From assembly GCA_009760855.2 (NCBI GenBank), contig WPIO01000142.1, positions 870,501 through 934,500 on the forward strand: DNA of 64,000 bases. The letters run 5' to 3'. The stretch comes from Cristatella mucedo. Its lineage: Eukaryota; Bryozoa; Phylactolaemata; Cristatellidae. The notes beneath the pieces are model-generated. The model saw only the letters and a program-made list of their open reading frames with translations, ran no database searches and was not told where the DNA came from. Of the stretch, positions 11,464-21,740 are shown one piece after another; positions within the stretch are counted from its first letter, which is position 1; each line of letters opens with the position of its first letter. The position numbers were made by a program, and so were the translations under genes.

Positions 11464-12402
11464 TTACTTAAGCTGAATCGAGTCGGCAGCCAAGCTCTTG
11501 CGGCCGTCAATGTAATGCTGCACCATCGCCGGATATTCCAAGCATCGCCTCGATTCTGCTGCTATCTCCTCGCCAAGGCAGCGCCAGCCAAAGGGAGCTT
11601 CGAGGCCACAGCCACTACTGGCGACCGCAGGCAGCAGGATGTGGTTTCGCGTCCAGTCGGAAAAGTGCTGCCGGTACCGTCGGGCTTCTGCAGCTGCGAT
11701 GGTGGCCTCGCTGCCCACCGGCTGCCGGTCGCACGAAGCCGCAGCCGTCGAGGCGGCGGCAGCGGTCTTCTTATGTAGTTCATGTGCTGGGGCGGTGGCG
11801 ACGGCATTGGCATCGAATTTCACGCTGGCTGGCCGGACCAACTTAACTGCGACGGCGGCTTTGTCGGCAGCCACGAGCTCTGGCGGAGCGGCGGCAGCAG
11901 ACGACAGCAGCGCTGAGGCGTCGTTGGATGAAGAGCTCTGGGAAGGCACGGGCGGCACGGCTCGGCCGCCCCGCGGAGCGGCAGGCAACGGCGGCCAATC
12001 GCAGCACAGAGAGGCCTGATCCGGCGGCCCAGGCAGGTGCATGTGCTGCATTGCCGCAGCTGTCGTCGTCAGCCATGGCGGCCGCGACCAGCAGTGCATC
12101 TCAGCACAGCACGGGCTACAGTGCCGGCGCAGACGAACCGGCGACGTCATGCGGAAGTGCCGCCAGGCCGGCTTCGGCCCGTCAGAGGCCCATTGTGGTG
12201 GCAAAGGCAGCCACTCATCAAACCGCTGAGGCAAACCGTGTTTGTATGGCAGCCAGCAAATCCGAGCCGGCCCGGTGGGGCCAATTCGCATAGCACTAGC
12301 CGTAATCCGATGGTTGAGGCAGCCGTAGCTGCACACGGGCGACGCTAACCCCGACCAAGGCAGCCCCTGCAGCGACGGCGCGGCGCCAGACGCCAGTGAC
12401 AA
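11464..12402 (-). CDS. Ala/Pro-rich open exon, uncharacterised
   Basis: I do not recognise this protein. It is the second-longest open frame in the window (312 codons) and sits in a GC- and CpG-rich block. The first third is Pro-, Trp- and Cys-rich and may not be translated. A more likely start is the Met near 12051, in MQHMHLPGPPDQ. The middle is a low-complexity Ser/Ala/Pro linker (VPSQSSSSNDASALLSSA). The last 75 residues are less biased (RYRQHFSDWTRNHILLPAV, then APFGWRCLGEEIAAESRR, then YIDGRKSLAADSIQLK before the stop) and look like a folded end. A rival ATG in another frame at about 12074 has a near-perfect Kozak context (GCGGCCGCCATGG) and opens 77 codons, so the true frame is not settled. 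It may be one exon of a larger gene. Confidence 0.45.
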   Translation of the reverse strand: MSLASGAAPSLQGLPWSGLASPVCSYGCLNHRITASAMRIGPTGPARICWLPYKHGLPQRFDEWLPLPPQWASDGPKPAWRHFRMTSPVRLRRHCSPCCAEMHCWSRPPWLTTTAAAMQHMHLPGPPDQASLCCDWPPLPAAPRGGRAVPPVPSQSSSSNDASALLSSAAAAPPELVAADKAAVAVKLVRPASVKFDANAVATAPAHELHKKTAAAASTAAASCDRQPVGSEATIAAAEARRYRQHFSDWTRNHILLPAVASSGCGLEAPFGWRCLGEEIAAESRRCLEYPAMVQHYIDGRKSLAADSIQLK

Positions 12403-13288
12403 ACCCCTGGCTCAGCCGTGCCGAGGTTTGAGCCACAGCTGCCACCACACGACCGGTAAATTAGCCTAGGGCTGTGCAGCATCCGGCCAAGAGAGCCGGT
12501 GGCAGCAGGCAGGTGCAAGCCACCGGCAGATGGTGGCTGCCTCGGCACGCCCACTCACGTGATACTGCAGCTGCTCGTGTGGCCGCTCAGAGTACAGGTC
12601 GCCGTCAGAGGTAGAGTCGTTAGGCTCGGCTGAGCCGGGAAGAGAACAGCTGGAACAGCAAGAGACAAAACAGCTCCCCAGCTAGACTGACTGGTCCGGC
12701 AGCTCTGCAAGACGGCCTCGATCAGATTTCATCAATGCAAGCAACATAATGAAAAGCGATATCGGCAGAACACCTAACGAGGGCAGGACAGGCAGAGCGA
12801 TTGTCCGAACTCACTAAAAATTACAGGATTGGCTACGATGCAACCGCATAGAAGCCAATTGCATTTGAAAAGTCAATAATATCAAGAAGCATATAATGTT
12901 TATCAGGACACTTTGTTTAGGGCCTAAAGGACTAAATATCCTCCATACACTATACATGTATTGTAAAGTAGCACGTCAATCGGTTCGTGATAGCAAGCAG
13001 TGTCTGACCACACAAGTGCACAAATGGAAGTTCGCACTGACAAATGCTAAGAAAACCACGTGCATTTTTCACTTCTTTTGAAATTTCAAGAGGGATGTCG
13101 TGACGTCAGCTATCAAGGCGCTCCAGACTTTGCAAGCACAGAAACTAGATGCTCCGTCTAAAGAAGAGCCGATGTTTGCCACAGGTATAGCTAAATCACT
13201 CAAATGTCGCAAATGTTGGTGGCTTGTTTCACGGGCCAGACGAACAACAAGTAGTGCGATGCCTGGCCTGCAGGAAGGAAGTAGCTAA
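12403..13288. other. Unannotated stretch
   Basis: GC-rich up to about 12700, then AT-rich. If the 11.5-12.4 kb frame is a gene, its 5' part and promoter would lie here. No TATA box or start signal could be supported. Confidence 0.4.
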
Positions 13289-13289
13289 G

Positions 13290-13410
13290 AAAATTATGCC
13301 AGAGCAAGAGAACGAAAGGACTTGAAATAAATTGACAGAACCTTAAAGTCGATACGCCACTTGATGCAGGGAGCCAGTGCTGGTCGTTCGTTGAGAACTG
13401 TGGTAGTGAG
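13290..13410 (-). mobile_element. LINE RT C-terminal relic
   Basis: The minus strand reads APCIKWRIDFKVLSIYFKSFRSLA. This matches the LxWLPVxxRIDFKVLSLxFKSLxxLAP region of L2/CR1-type ORF2, as in the better copy near 51.96-52.02 kb. The conserved Trp-Leu-Pro is partly lost. Confidence 0.6.
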
Positions 13411-14340
13411 GCGATTGAGAGGCTCGTGATACAAGCCCAGCTGCAGAGTTTTGTGGCAAATGTAGGTGGCTTGCTTCACAGGCCAGATAAAGACCGCACA
13501 GTAGCAACTTTAAAAAAATCAAGACGGCATGTCACAAACGCCCACAGAACAACTTGGATGAGGTATCCCTGTGTAATCAGGTTCACTTGTTTGCAATGCT
13601 TGTAGCTCAAAGTAGGCGAGAGTCGACTGCGGGGCAGATGACGAGATCAAATGCTGGTGAAAAGTCACCAAGTAACAGGACACCTATATTTTGAACACTG
13701 ATGCGAGATATGCTGACAGATCTTATTTCGAGTGTTAAGCCTTCTATTATTGGACATGTTGTTGTATTGTTGTTCTATTGTTCTATTGTTGTACAGCCAT
13801 TCTACCGGATTCAAATCAGGCGACTGGCTGAGCCACTGAATCAGCATCAAGCAAGGATTCGTCAGAAAGTGCACCTCTGACGCCACAGTGTACTTAGGGC
13901 CTCTATTTTGCTGCCAACTATAGTCACACAAGTTGAGCCTATGAGCTTTAAAATTTAAGTTTCGGCACGAACAATTATTTGAGTTAATTATTTATTTAAA
14001 AAGTGGATTTTGCTGTTGCACTGACATATACAGCAGCCTAATCAGATTCTAAACCATAAATATGGAACAATATCAACATGCGTGCGAGGCCCGGCATTTG
14101 ACCTACTTCCAGCAGCCCACCCCTTCAATTAAAGTCAGGCTCAGTGAAATTTGCTTCTGCAGAGAAGAAAACTCAGAAGCTGACCACTTCTATTCCTAGC
14201 CAGAAAAGGGAGGTCAAATAGAGTCGTTGTGGGACGGCAGCCCACTAAACGCATACATACTAAAATAGCATATCGGTTTCTCACCAGTCTGTCAATAAGT
14301 ATTTTCATATGCTGCACATACCTTGAGTATGTCTGGCATC
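13411..14340. other. Unannotated stretch
   Basis: A short TTGTTCTATTG-type repeat lies at about 13755-13790. No exon or named repeat is supported. Confidence 0.4.
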
Positions 14341-14355
14341 GTAAAAAAAAACACT

Positions 14356-14408
14356 CTTAAGTACCCAAAAGAAGTTTGGGTACTCAAAAAGAGTTTGGGT
14401 ACTTAAAG
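14356..14408. repeat. Inverted repeat with arms TTAAGTACCCAAA / TTTGGGTACTTAA
   Basis: The outer arms are near-perfect reverse complements. A third partial TTTGGGTACT lies between them, so two alternative hairpins are possible. It may be the relic of a small inverted-repeat element. No target-site duplication was identified. Confidence 0.6.
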
Positions 14409-14606
14409 GGAATCTGACAGACTCTCCACACGAGCCACAGTATTGGCAGCAGTTTTCGTGCCAAGATTTCTTTTGCAGCCGAGTGCGAGTACCTCTTGTA
14501 CCGCTTGCCCGACTTAAAAAAGTTCAAGAGTGATTTAACCAGCATTGCCTCAGGGCGTCGTGCGTACGCCGACAGAAAGAGGTCAAGACTGATATATCAG
14601 CCTCCT

Positions 14607-14658
14607 TTTATATAGCGACAGAAGAGCCTTCGAGGCTATCACAACCGCTTGCACGCCG
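14607..14658 (-). mobile_element. SINE family A fragment (3' part only)
   Basis: It keeps the block that reads ATAGCGACAGAAGAGCCTT, then CTATCACAACCGCTTGCA, on the given strand. The tRNA-like head is missing and unrelated GC-rich sequence follows. Confidence 0.65.
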
Positions 14659-15148
14659 GCTCGTGGCCGAAGCCAAGCTGCCGAGCCGTCCCGGAATTTG
14701 CAGCTACCAGTCACTTAGCAAAAGGCCGTCGTCAGAGATCGTGCACGGCCCGGCGCACCAAGTGTCGCCCCCCCCCCGATCTCGGATCAATGCTGCCTCG
14801 GAAAGTGTGGCTAAATTGTTGACACACTGACTGGACCAAACGACAGGTGGTCCAGCAATTATTCCGTGCCAACCCCGATCTGCTGGCTGTTGAAGGCCCA
14901 ACTGACGCGCCAGCGACCATCGAAGATCGACCCTGTGTGGCAGCTTGAACATTCGGCAATACTGCTGTGTGAACAGCAGTCTCGCCTCACCTGGCACCCA
15001 CCGGCAGCCCGATACAAGTTTTGCACAGCCAGATTTACGGCGGTCAGTGCCAAGCGAAAAACCAGGCAGCGCGTAGTTTGCTCGGAAGAAGAGCAGCTAC
15101 CGAAGTGCCAGTTCACGAAAGGAATGTCCGGCTGCCACCCAGCTGCAG

Positions 15149-15150
<2 letters not shown>
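14659..15150. other. Unannotated stretch
   Basis: A C run lies at about 14768-14777. Open frames of 75-117 codons on both strands overlap each other and show no domain, so none is called. Confidence 0.4.
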
Positions 15151-15180
<30 letters not shown>

Positions 15181-15350
15181 CACATTTGATATAGCGACCT
15201 CAGAGAACTCAATCACTTTCTAGGCACTTTACATTTGCTGCTAAGTAAGCAGGATTGAATGGTAGTGGTAGCATGCTCAATGAACAACAAAAATGACATG
15301 GTTAGGGGTGACATGCGCAGGTCACCATGCAAGTGTGGTTAGTGGCAGAA
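15151..15350 (-). mobile_element. LINE 3' end (L2/CR1-like)
   Basis: The (ATT)n tail (AATAATAATAAT here) is followed on the minus strand by the same conserved 3' region as at 5.6 kb, including AGAGAACTCAATC, TTTACATTTGCTGC and GTTAGGGGTGACATGC as written on the plus strand. All coding sequence is lost. Confidence 0.75.
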
Positions 15351-15880
15351 TGCCAGCGGCGACCGACGTCGGCTAGCCGAGGCCACGTGTCGGGTTCGGG
15401 CGATGAGCCGACGCTGGTGCGCACCTTCTCCCGGCATATAATTTGGCGAACGATTAGGGACCGTACGTCCGGCCGAAAACTGGAGACCGTTGCTCAGGCA
15501 CCAGCCAACGGTTCAACTTCGAAGGTCTGCTTGTAAGCATGCGACAGCAAAACAATAGACTGGCTTTAAACCAAGCACTATCGGGCAGCAGCACATGACT
15601 GCAATTAGTTTACTATTCGGACATCGCAGGCAAGGGGTTAACCGCAATCTGCCTCAATGTCCTGGGAAGTTGAATCGAAGCTGTTACTACCGTCAGGTAG
15701 GTACCGTCGCCGTCCAACAAATCGTACGCTAACACTTTGTTTGCAAAGCAAAGCCTTCAATCGAGCAGGAACCACATTGCCACCTGAAGCAGAGACGTCA
15801 CTCAGCCGCTCCCACCCGCAACAGCGCACCATTGTCAAAGGCTGGCATTGAGAAATATTTAAACAAAAAAGTACCAGCTG
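15351..15880. other. Unannotated stretch
   Basis: No supported feature. A 135-codon minus-strand frame at 15638-16045 runs through a SINE at its 5' end and is not called. Confidence 0.4.
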
Positions 15881-15883
15881 ATT

Positions 15884-16005
15884 CATCATCCTCTTTCTGC
15901 ATAGCAGTAGAAGATCCTTAAAGGCCATCCCAACCGCTGGCAGCTGCAATAAAGTATCGCCACCACGAGATTCCAACGCACGACCTAATTGAAATTGCCT
16001 CATGC
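15884..16005 (-). mobile_element. SINE, family A, degenerate
   Basis: It shows CATAGCAGTAGAAGATCCTT, CCCAACCGCTGGCAG and TATCGCCACCACGAGATTCC as written, with a degraded B box. Identity to other copies is lower than for those at 2.3 or 18.9 kb. Confidence 0.65.
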
Positions 16006-16565
16006 CCTTAAACACAGTCGCATAGAACGGCATGAGCAAAGTCAAGCTTTTCTCACGAACTGGTTAAATCTCTTGAAACTAGCTAGTCAAGCGCACCCTC
16101 TACCGGACAGGCGCTGCGTGCCAGTCTGGAAGTCGGTGCAGCAGCATGCAGGAATGTAGCAAATCTCACGGTCTAAGCAGGCCTACACATGGCGTCTTTT
16201 TACTGACAGCTCAATACTCGCTCGCACGCATCAAAGTGCCGATAGCTGCATCATTGAAAAAGCACCACCTCGGCCACTAAGCATTATGTAAAAAAAGACA
16301 TATCTGTTAATGGTGGCAAGTAACCACCTCTGGGCAAATAACGACTGTCGGAACGCAGTGACAGCACTACAGAACATATAGACGCAAAGTTCGGGGATTA
16401 CAGACGGTCACTCATTCCCAGTTCAACCGTAGTGCAGGCATTGCCCTAATCGTGACCAGGCCAAGAAGCATTGCCGCTCAGTGGTTAGTGCACAGACCAC
16501 TCACTGCCAAAGCACACACTGCCAACCCATGAGGTCCGTCGTTGTGCAGCACTGGCTGCACGACC
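16006..16565. other. Unannotated stretch
   Basis: No supported feature. Confidence 0.4.
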
Positions 16566-16569
16566 CACC

Positions 16570-16685
16570 TGACTCAGTGGCATCGGTTAAGATGCTTACC
16601 TCTAATGACCCCGAGGTCGAGGGCTTGATTCCTGCGGCTTATGTAACGCCCCCAAAATAGATATTAGGTTCTCTTATGGGCAAAA
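16570..16685 (+). mobile_element. SINE, family B, diverged
   Basis: It keeps CGGTTAAGATGCTTACC, CCGAGGTCGAGGGCTTGATTCC and AGATATTAGGTTCTCTTATGG in order. Confidence 0.6.
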
Positions 16686-16852
16686 TACAAAGCATGCACG
16701 TTTCTTGCACTACAGACCCTGCTGGAACTCAGTCATCTTCACGTCGGCTTGAGAGCTTGGCTACTGCAAGGCCCATACGGAGGAAGTCAAGCCCATCTCC
16801 GGTAATTAGCCAACGGAGCAATAAACGAAGAGGTCGAGTGGCCTGCAGACTT

Positions 16853-16883
16853 CGCCGACGATGCTGCAGCAGCATCGTCGGCG
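16853..16883. repeat. Perfect 15-bp inverted repeat with 1-nt spacer
   Basis: CGCCGACGATGCTGC and its exact reverse complement are separated by a single A. It is not followed by a T run and lies in no clear gene. It may be a cruciform-prone site or a chance product of local duplication. Confidence 0.9.
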
Positions 16884-17146
16884 TAGCAGGTAGCCACGTC
16901 ACGGCGAACGAGCTGCTAGGTAGGATGCTGCACTCGCAGCAAGTCTCCGACTGAAGAGATGCACCGTTACTTCGGCTGCCAGAGACCCTGGCTCTCTGCA
17001 GGACCCTGGCTGCCCAGGAGCTCAGCATCTCACACTGTTAGCACGGCAAAAATTCTCTCCCTCCTTCCACCAACACTGCTGGAGCATCCAGATCTGTTGA
17101 GCTGCTTTATACAGGCTAATGTAATACTAATGCTAATTCTACTACC

Positions 17147-17290
17147 TACTTTTGTCTAGCGACAGAAGAGCCTTTACGACTATCACCACCGCTTGCAGTG
17201 GCAATAGATGATCGCCCACCGCAGGCTTGGAACCCACGACGGGGGGGGGGGGGTGAAAAGCAACAGCCTAACGTATGTATTATGTCATCA
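17147..17290 (-). mobile_element. SINE, family A, with the loop before the B box replaced by a G run
   Basis: It is a good family A copy (TAGCGACAGAAGAGCCTTTA, then GATCGCCCACCGCAGGC as written). Where other copies have CTCGGGACCGAGGTCGT, this one has 13 G residues (17241-17253). Confidence 0.75.
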
Positions 17291-17480
17291 CGGCTCACCA
17301 AAAAGATGTAATATAACGTCTCCATCTTCAAGTCCACAACGACTACGTGGGTGTTTTGTATAGTGCACTCACGACAGGAACGTTTTTTATTGAATACTCA
17401 CCACCTAGGTAGCTGTCGGTATGCATCCAGTAGCCCTATAGATCATATCAGAGGCCGTCCTGTATTCAAGAAGCACGCCG
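17291..17480 (-). mobile_element. 3' end of a second LINE type (same as the LINE inside the LTR at 24.8 kb)
   Basis: CGTGGGTGTTTTGTATAGTG, CACTCACGACAGG and TAGCTGTCGGTATGCATCC match in order the 3' region of the LINE at 24.80-24.92 kb (GTGGGTGTTACGCAGG, GTGTAGCGCACTCACAG, CGGCTTTCGGTACGCATTC). It is a truncated relic on the minus strand. Confidence 0.55.
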
Positions 17481-17483
17481 CCG

Positions 17484-17513
<30 letters not shown>
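17484..17513. repeat. Run of 30 C residues
   Basis: Uninterrupted poly-C. Homopolymers of this length are prone to sequencing error, so the exact length should not be trusted. Confidence 0.95.
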
Positions 17514-17514
<1 letters not shown>

Positions 17515-17581
17515 CCAGAGCTACAAAGAATAGGCATTGGAAAAACCAACAGCCACATTATGAAGAGCCAACCCACCCCCA

Positions 17582-17720
17582 TTAAGATATCATGGCGATA
17601 GGCAGAAATACTGTGTCGTCGGCAGGAAAAAGCAATAGGTTGAATGGCATCATTGAGAGACTTTTTCCATTTAATATTTGTGGGTCATGCACATTTAGAA
17701 GCCTGAACAGCTGACTGTTC
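17582..17720 (-). mobile_element. Possible LINE RT relic with a FADD-like box
   Basis: The minus strand reads ILNGKSLSMMPFNLLLF then PADDTVFLPI. This resembles the (V/I)xxNGxxIPxLLFADDTVLL catalytic block of RT from Jockey-, L1- or RTE-type LINEs, with one extra residue before ADD. No other RT motif is convincing in the 147-codon frame, so this may be chance. Confidence 0.3.
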
Positions 17721-18863
17721 AAGGGTGAATTTCCGATAAACAAGTATGCAGAGGTAGTATTGAGAGATATGCTTGTCAACACAAGCACTAGCAAGCCCAC
17801 ATTCTTGCATTCACTCAGCCAGCAGGACACACGGCGTTTGGCTAGCCCCCCCCATCTAAACACTACAACTCCAAAGCTGACAGTACCGTATAGCATCTGC
17901 TGAGGTACCAGAACGAATGCTACTCTCCTCAACAGGTGCAGAACCCCGATGGGACTACCGAGCCTCTCCACTTCAACCAACGTTTGGATGCCACTTTTCA
18001 GATGAAGGGGGACGTTGTTATACAAACATCCATTGAAAGGGCAGAAGACAGGAACTATTCACGGGGAGAGCTGAATCATGACCACGAGAGTGCATTACTA
18101 GGAGGTTCCAGCAGCACGACATCGTCCTGGTAATTTGTCAGTTCTTACAGAGTAGCAAGCACAGAGCAATTGCTTCCTTCAATATATTCATCTGCTTGCA
18201 GCAAACAACCGTATGCCAAAGGTCTTACTGACGTAAGTCATTCTAGCCATGCCTTGTAAAAGCTATTTCCATCTAAGTTGACTTCCAGGCGAAGGATTTA
18301 GTAGCAGCCTTTTTTTTTAATGAAAACGATCAGTCAGGAGGTAGCCGTTATTTTAAGTACTTGACAGGTTTGTGCAGCATATTTAATCAAGGAATCATGC
18401 TCTTGCCGTTTCTCTAAAGAGCATCAACAGATGCAATAAAGCATGTTTAAAGCTACCCAAGAGAACTAAATATCTTTATGAATGTCACACAGGGTCTATA
18501 GAGCAAGCATGTGCTGCCAACGTCAGCAATAATAATAAAAGGATGAGGCGACTAGATGCATAAGCCTGTGGAAAAGCCCTCAAAGATATGGCAATCAAGA
18601 GTATCATAAGCTGGCTAGTGAGTGAGCAGACGAAGCACATTCACCCTACATATAGCTGTCCAGATAAGGTCGTTTATACACAAGCAGCAATGCTGACTCT
18701 CTGCACTCAGTGTGTCTAAGACTTGACTGACACGTATATGCCAGATTTGAAGTTTTCCTACAACTATTGTACTGTTTTGACACTATATGGTCCACTGATT
18801 TGGATGGAAATGGCAAAAAGTAGACTGGATGTAACCTGCTCAAGTTCTAGGTGTAAGAAAATC
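17721..18863. other. Unannotated stretch
   Basis: No supported exon or repeat. Confidence 0.4.
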
Positions 18864-19018
18864 CTAGCTGATTTAACAACCTCTTTTTGTATAGCGACAG
18901 AAGAGCCTTTACGGCTATAAACACTGCTTGCAGTGGCGATAAAGGATCGCCCACTGCAGGAATCGAACCCATGACCTCGGGACCGAGGTCGTGAAAGCAA
19001 CCGCCTTACCTAGAGTGT
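18864..19018 (-). mobile_element. SINE, family A, well preserved
   Basis: This is one of the best family A copies. On the minus strand it has CTAGGTAAGGCGGTTGCTTT, GACCTCGGTCCCGAGGTC, the B box GGGTTCGATTCC and the full body down to GTATAGCGACAGAAG (written strand). It is closest to the copy at 2.33 kb. Confidence 0.8.
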
Positions 19019-19412
19019 GAGCAAGTGAAGGATGATTCACACAATCAAAACATATACTGGAAGGAGCAGGGAGTTTCAGCTTCCCTTTGAGTCATGTCAT
19101 GACGTCAGGGGATGCCATTATTAGATGTCAGTAGGCTATAAGTTCCAGGCCCTATGTGCTTAAACTGAAAGTATGGCCTCCAGTTAATTTGAGGATAGTT
19201 AAACAGCTGAACGACCAGAATAGGAATAGTGCATGTGGCAAGAGGGAGGCGCAGAGGAACGACAGTTTCTGTAACTGGAGCACAGTCCTGTGAAAGTCAT
19301 GCAGGTTTCCGGTGAGCCATTATTGATTTCAAGCTGCACTCTAAAGATGCACCGGTTGACAAAGTCTAGAGCAGCTCTTTAAGCCCAGTGGCTGCTCCCT
19401 CGAAGTGATATA
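19019..19412. other. Unannotated stretch
   Basis: No supported feature. Confidence 0.4.
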
Positions 19413-19414
19413 AA

Positions 19415-19900
19415 AATGATAATAGTAATAATAATAATGCACTTGATAAAGCGCCCTCGGAGAACTCAATCTCTTTCTAGGTGCTGTACATTTGCTGCAA
19501 GGGGAACCACGATTGAATGGTGAGTAATATCATGCTCGATAAACAACGTGAATATCATGTTTAGGGGTGACATGCACATGGTCAGCATGCAAATGTGGTT
19601 AGTGGCAGCATGCACATTATCAGCACGCCTAAGCACATCAAGGACGAATCACAGGGACCCACTAAATGCTCTCCTAAATAGGTGTTTTTTGTTTCTTTTT
19701 AAATATGGACAAGTCGGGACAAATTGTGATCCACGTTAAGGGTGAGTTCCAGGCTTTGGGAGCATACGAACAAAAGGCAAAGTCTCCAAAGGATTCGGGG
19801 TTTGTAGGAGGTATAGGTAATCAATTAAATTCCGAAAAGCTGCGGTACGAGGCTTAGCCTATTGGGGCCGCAGATCTTATAGGTAGGCTTTAGAGAAAGA
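19415..19900 (-). mobile_element. LINE 3' part (L2/CR1-like), 5' truncated
   Basis: On the minus strand it holds a decayed end of ORF2 (similar to 51.68-51.96 kb), then the 3' untranslated region, and ends in an (ATT)n tail at 19415-19440. The frame is broken by several stops. Confidence 0.75.
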
Positions 19901-19984
19901 ATGGTGAGAAAGAATGAGAAAATCGAGCGAGATCCCGAAATGGGAAAACGTGTAGCTCTAAATGAGATCTGCCAACCATAACTC

Positions 19985-20660
19985 CTGTTGCATCTTCAAA
20001 AAATCTCAACGAAAAGTTCCAAAGTGATCTAGCACTAGACGACCACACCAGCTCCACAGTCACGTCAGCTTACTTTCAGCTAAATCGCATTGCTAACTTC
20101 CGGGCTTGCTAAGACAGGGATACTATATCTAAATTATTCAATGTATTTGTGAGAATACGTCTCGACTTACGCCACTCACAGCTTGCTGGTCTACCCGCCT
20201 GTGCAACCACGTGCTTACAGTTGGTTCAAAACTCTGCAGCTAGGCTAGGCTAGGCCGGACTGTCGTGAGCAGCGAAGTTGCCAAATGCACTACTGCTCGC
20301 CGACCTCCACTGGCTCCCAGTCAAACAGCCCAACGACTTCAAGCTTCTGTTACTCACTGTTAGGTTTCTTGTTGGGTTTCTTTAAATCTTTGGCTAGCCT
20401 ACTATCCCCATCAGGCAACGTATCGTAATACACACTTTCCTGAATCACATCGCTTAGCTACACATACTACGATTCTCAAATCTTTGGATACTTACACGTG
20501 CTGATGCTGTGATGCTGCCAACTTGCCCATATTTGCATGCTGACCCTGTGCATGTCACCTCTCACCTTGCTCTGCTTGTTGACATTGAGCATGCTGCCAC
20601 TAACCATTCGATTATGCTTCCTTTACAGCAAAAGTCAAGTTGGTCATATGGGCAAGTGTC
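19985..20660 (+). mobile_element. LINE relic (L2/CR1-like), ORF2 end and 3' region
   Basis: The plus strand reads FQSDLALDDHTSSTV, then SAYFQLNRIANF and DLHWLPVKQPNDFK. The same blocks occur in the LINE at 34.3 kb. The 3' untranslated block follows (GCATGCTGACCCTGTGCATG, then CATGCTGCCACTAACCATTCG). It lies back to back with the minus-strand relic at 19.4-19.9 kb. Confidence 0.75.
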
Positions 20661-21135
20661 TTGAATGAGGTAAAGCTTACCGATGTTGCTATACAAATGC
20701 ATTAGTATAAATACTATCATTATTTTTTATCCCAGGTGGATCACCGGGTTACCAATTGAAAAGGCTAAAGGAGGCATTCTTTGAGTTGCTCGGCTGTCCT
20801 CAAAGGAAGAGGGGAATGGCTGAAGCACCAAGCCTATGTGCCTGCCCATCCGACTGAGGAGAAATCAACTTAATTTTCAGATTCAGCATGCCGTCCCAGC
20901 ATCAACTAGTTCTTGCAGAAACAGGGCAGCATAAGTAAACTTGGGGTTGCATTCACACTTGACAACGAGAAGTGCATTGGGGCAGCTCTCAGGCTAGCCA
21001 CGATATTAGCCCTTACCTTAGTGGGTCTGATTGGGGCACCTAGAGCAACCCATAGCTGGCGGATTAGCCAAGAAGAATTGGGTAGGGGGACACATTATTT
21101 AATCGGGAGCAGAGCGAGGCGTCAGTTTGACAGTG
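20661..21135. other. Upstream flank of the LTR element
   Basis: No gene is supported. The true 5' border of the LTR may lie in this stretch, but similarity to the 3' LTR is only visible from 21186. Confidence 0.4.
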
Positions 21136-21136
21136 A

Positions 21137-21139
21137 GAG

Positions 21140-21185
<46 letters not shown>
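21137..21185. repeat. (GA)n microsatellite in or next to the 5' LTR
   Basis: An almost pure GA run that directly abuts the start of LTR similarity. A longer GA run at 24407-24485 occupies nearly the same place before the 3' LTR. Confidence 0.9.
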
Positions 21186-21187
<2 letters not shown>

Positions 21188-21683
21188 CTGCAGCTTCGGT
21201 AGTCGATCAGAGACTACGCCTCGAGAGCACGAGAGTCGAACCTACGGTGACGAACAGCTAAGTGCAACTTAGACTGTGCGGTTGTGTTCTGCCGGCTACT
21301 CAGTTAGCTGCTCATATCTTGAGGTGCTGTAGCGGTCCGCCTTCGGGGACGGGACCACTGCTAGCGATACAGGCGTGTGGTGGCTTATTGTAGTCGGGCT
21401 TCGGGAGTTCTTATGCAGTTAACTCTGTCGATCCGGTGCTGGCTGCGTAAACGCGTAGGGTAGTTTATTATAATCGGTCGGCGGGAGTTCGCACAGTTAA
21501 CTCCATCGGTCCGGTGCGAACCGCGGAAAGTGCTTTCACCGACGCGTAACCACCTCTAACAGGCCCACAATAAACTGTTGCTTTCGGCAACCAGTTGTGG
21601 CCACGTGTGTTTTAACCTCGCTGCAGCACTGCACTACACTGTCCACTGGTAGAGAGCCGGGGACGAGCTTCTTCGTGGTTACA
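21186..21683 (+). repeat. 5' LTR of a gag-protease retrotransposon
   Basis: It aligns along its length with 24513-24792 plus 25937-26158. It begins in GGCTGCAGCTTCGGTAG, carries AATAAA at 21569-21574 (kept in the 3' copy) and ends in GTGGTTACA. Directly after it, TGGCGGCCCTGCTTTTGG is a candidate primer-binding site; the tRNA was not identified. The true 5' end is uncertain because of the GA run. Confidence 0.85.
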
Positions 21684-21740
21684 TTTGGCGGCCCTGCTTT
21701 TGGCTCGAAACGCTTGTAACCTTCTAGATTGAACGAGGGG

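Noticed and set aside
15638-16045. 135-codon minus-strand frame
   Set aside because: Its 5' part runs through a degenerate SINE and no domain is visible.
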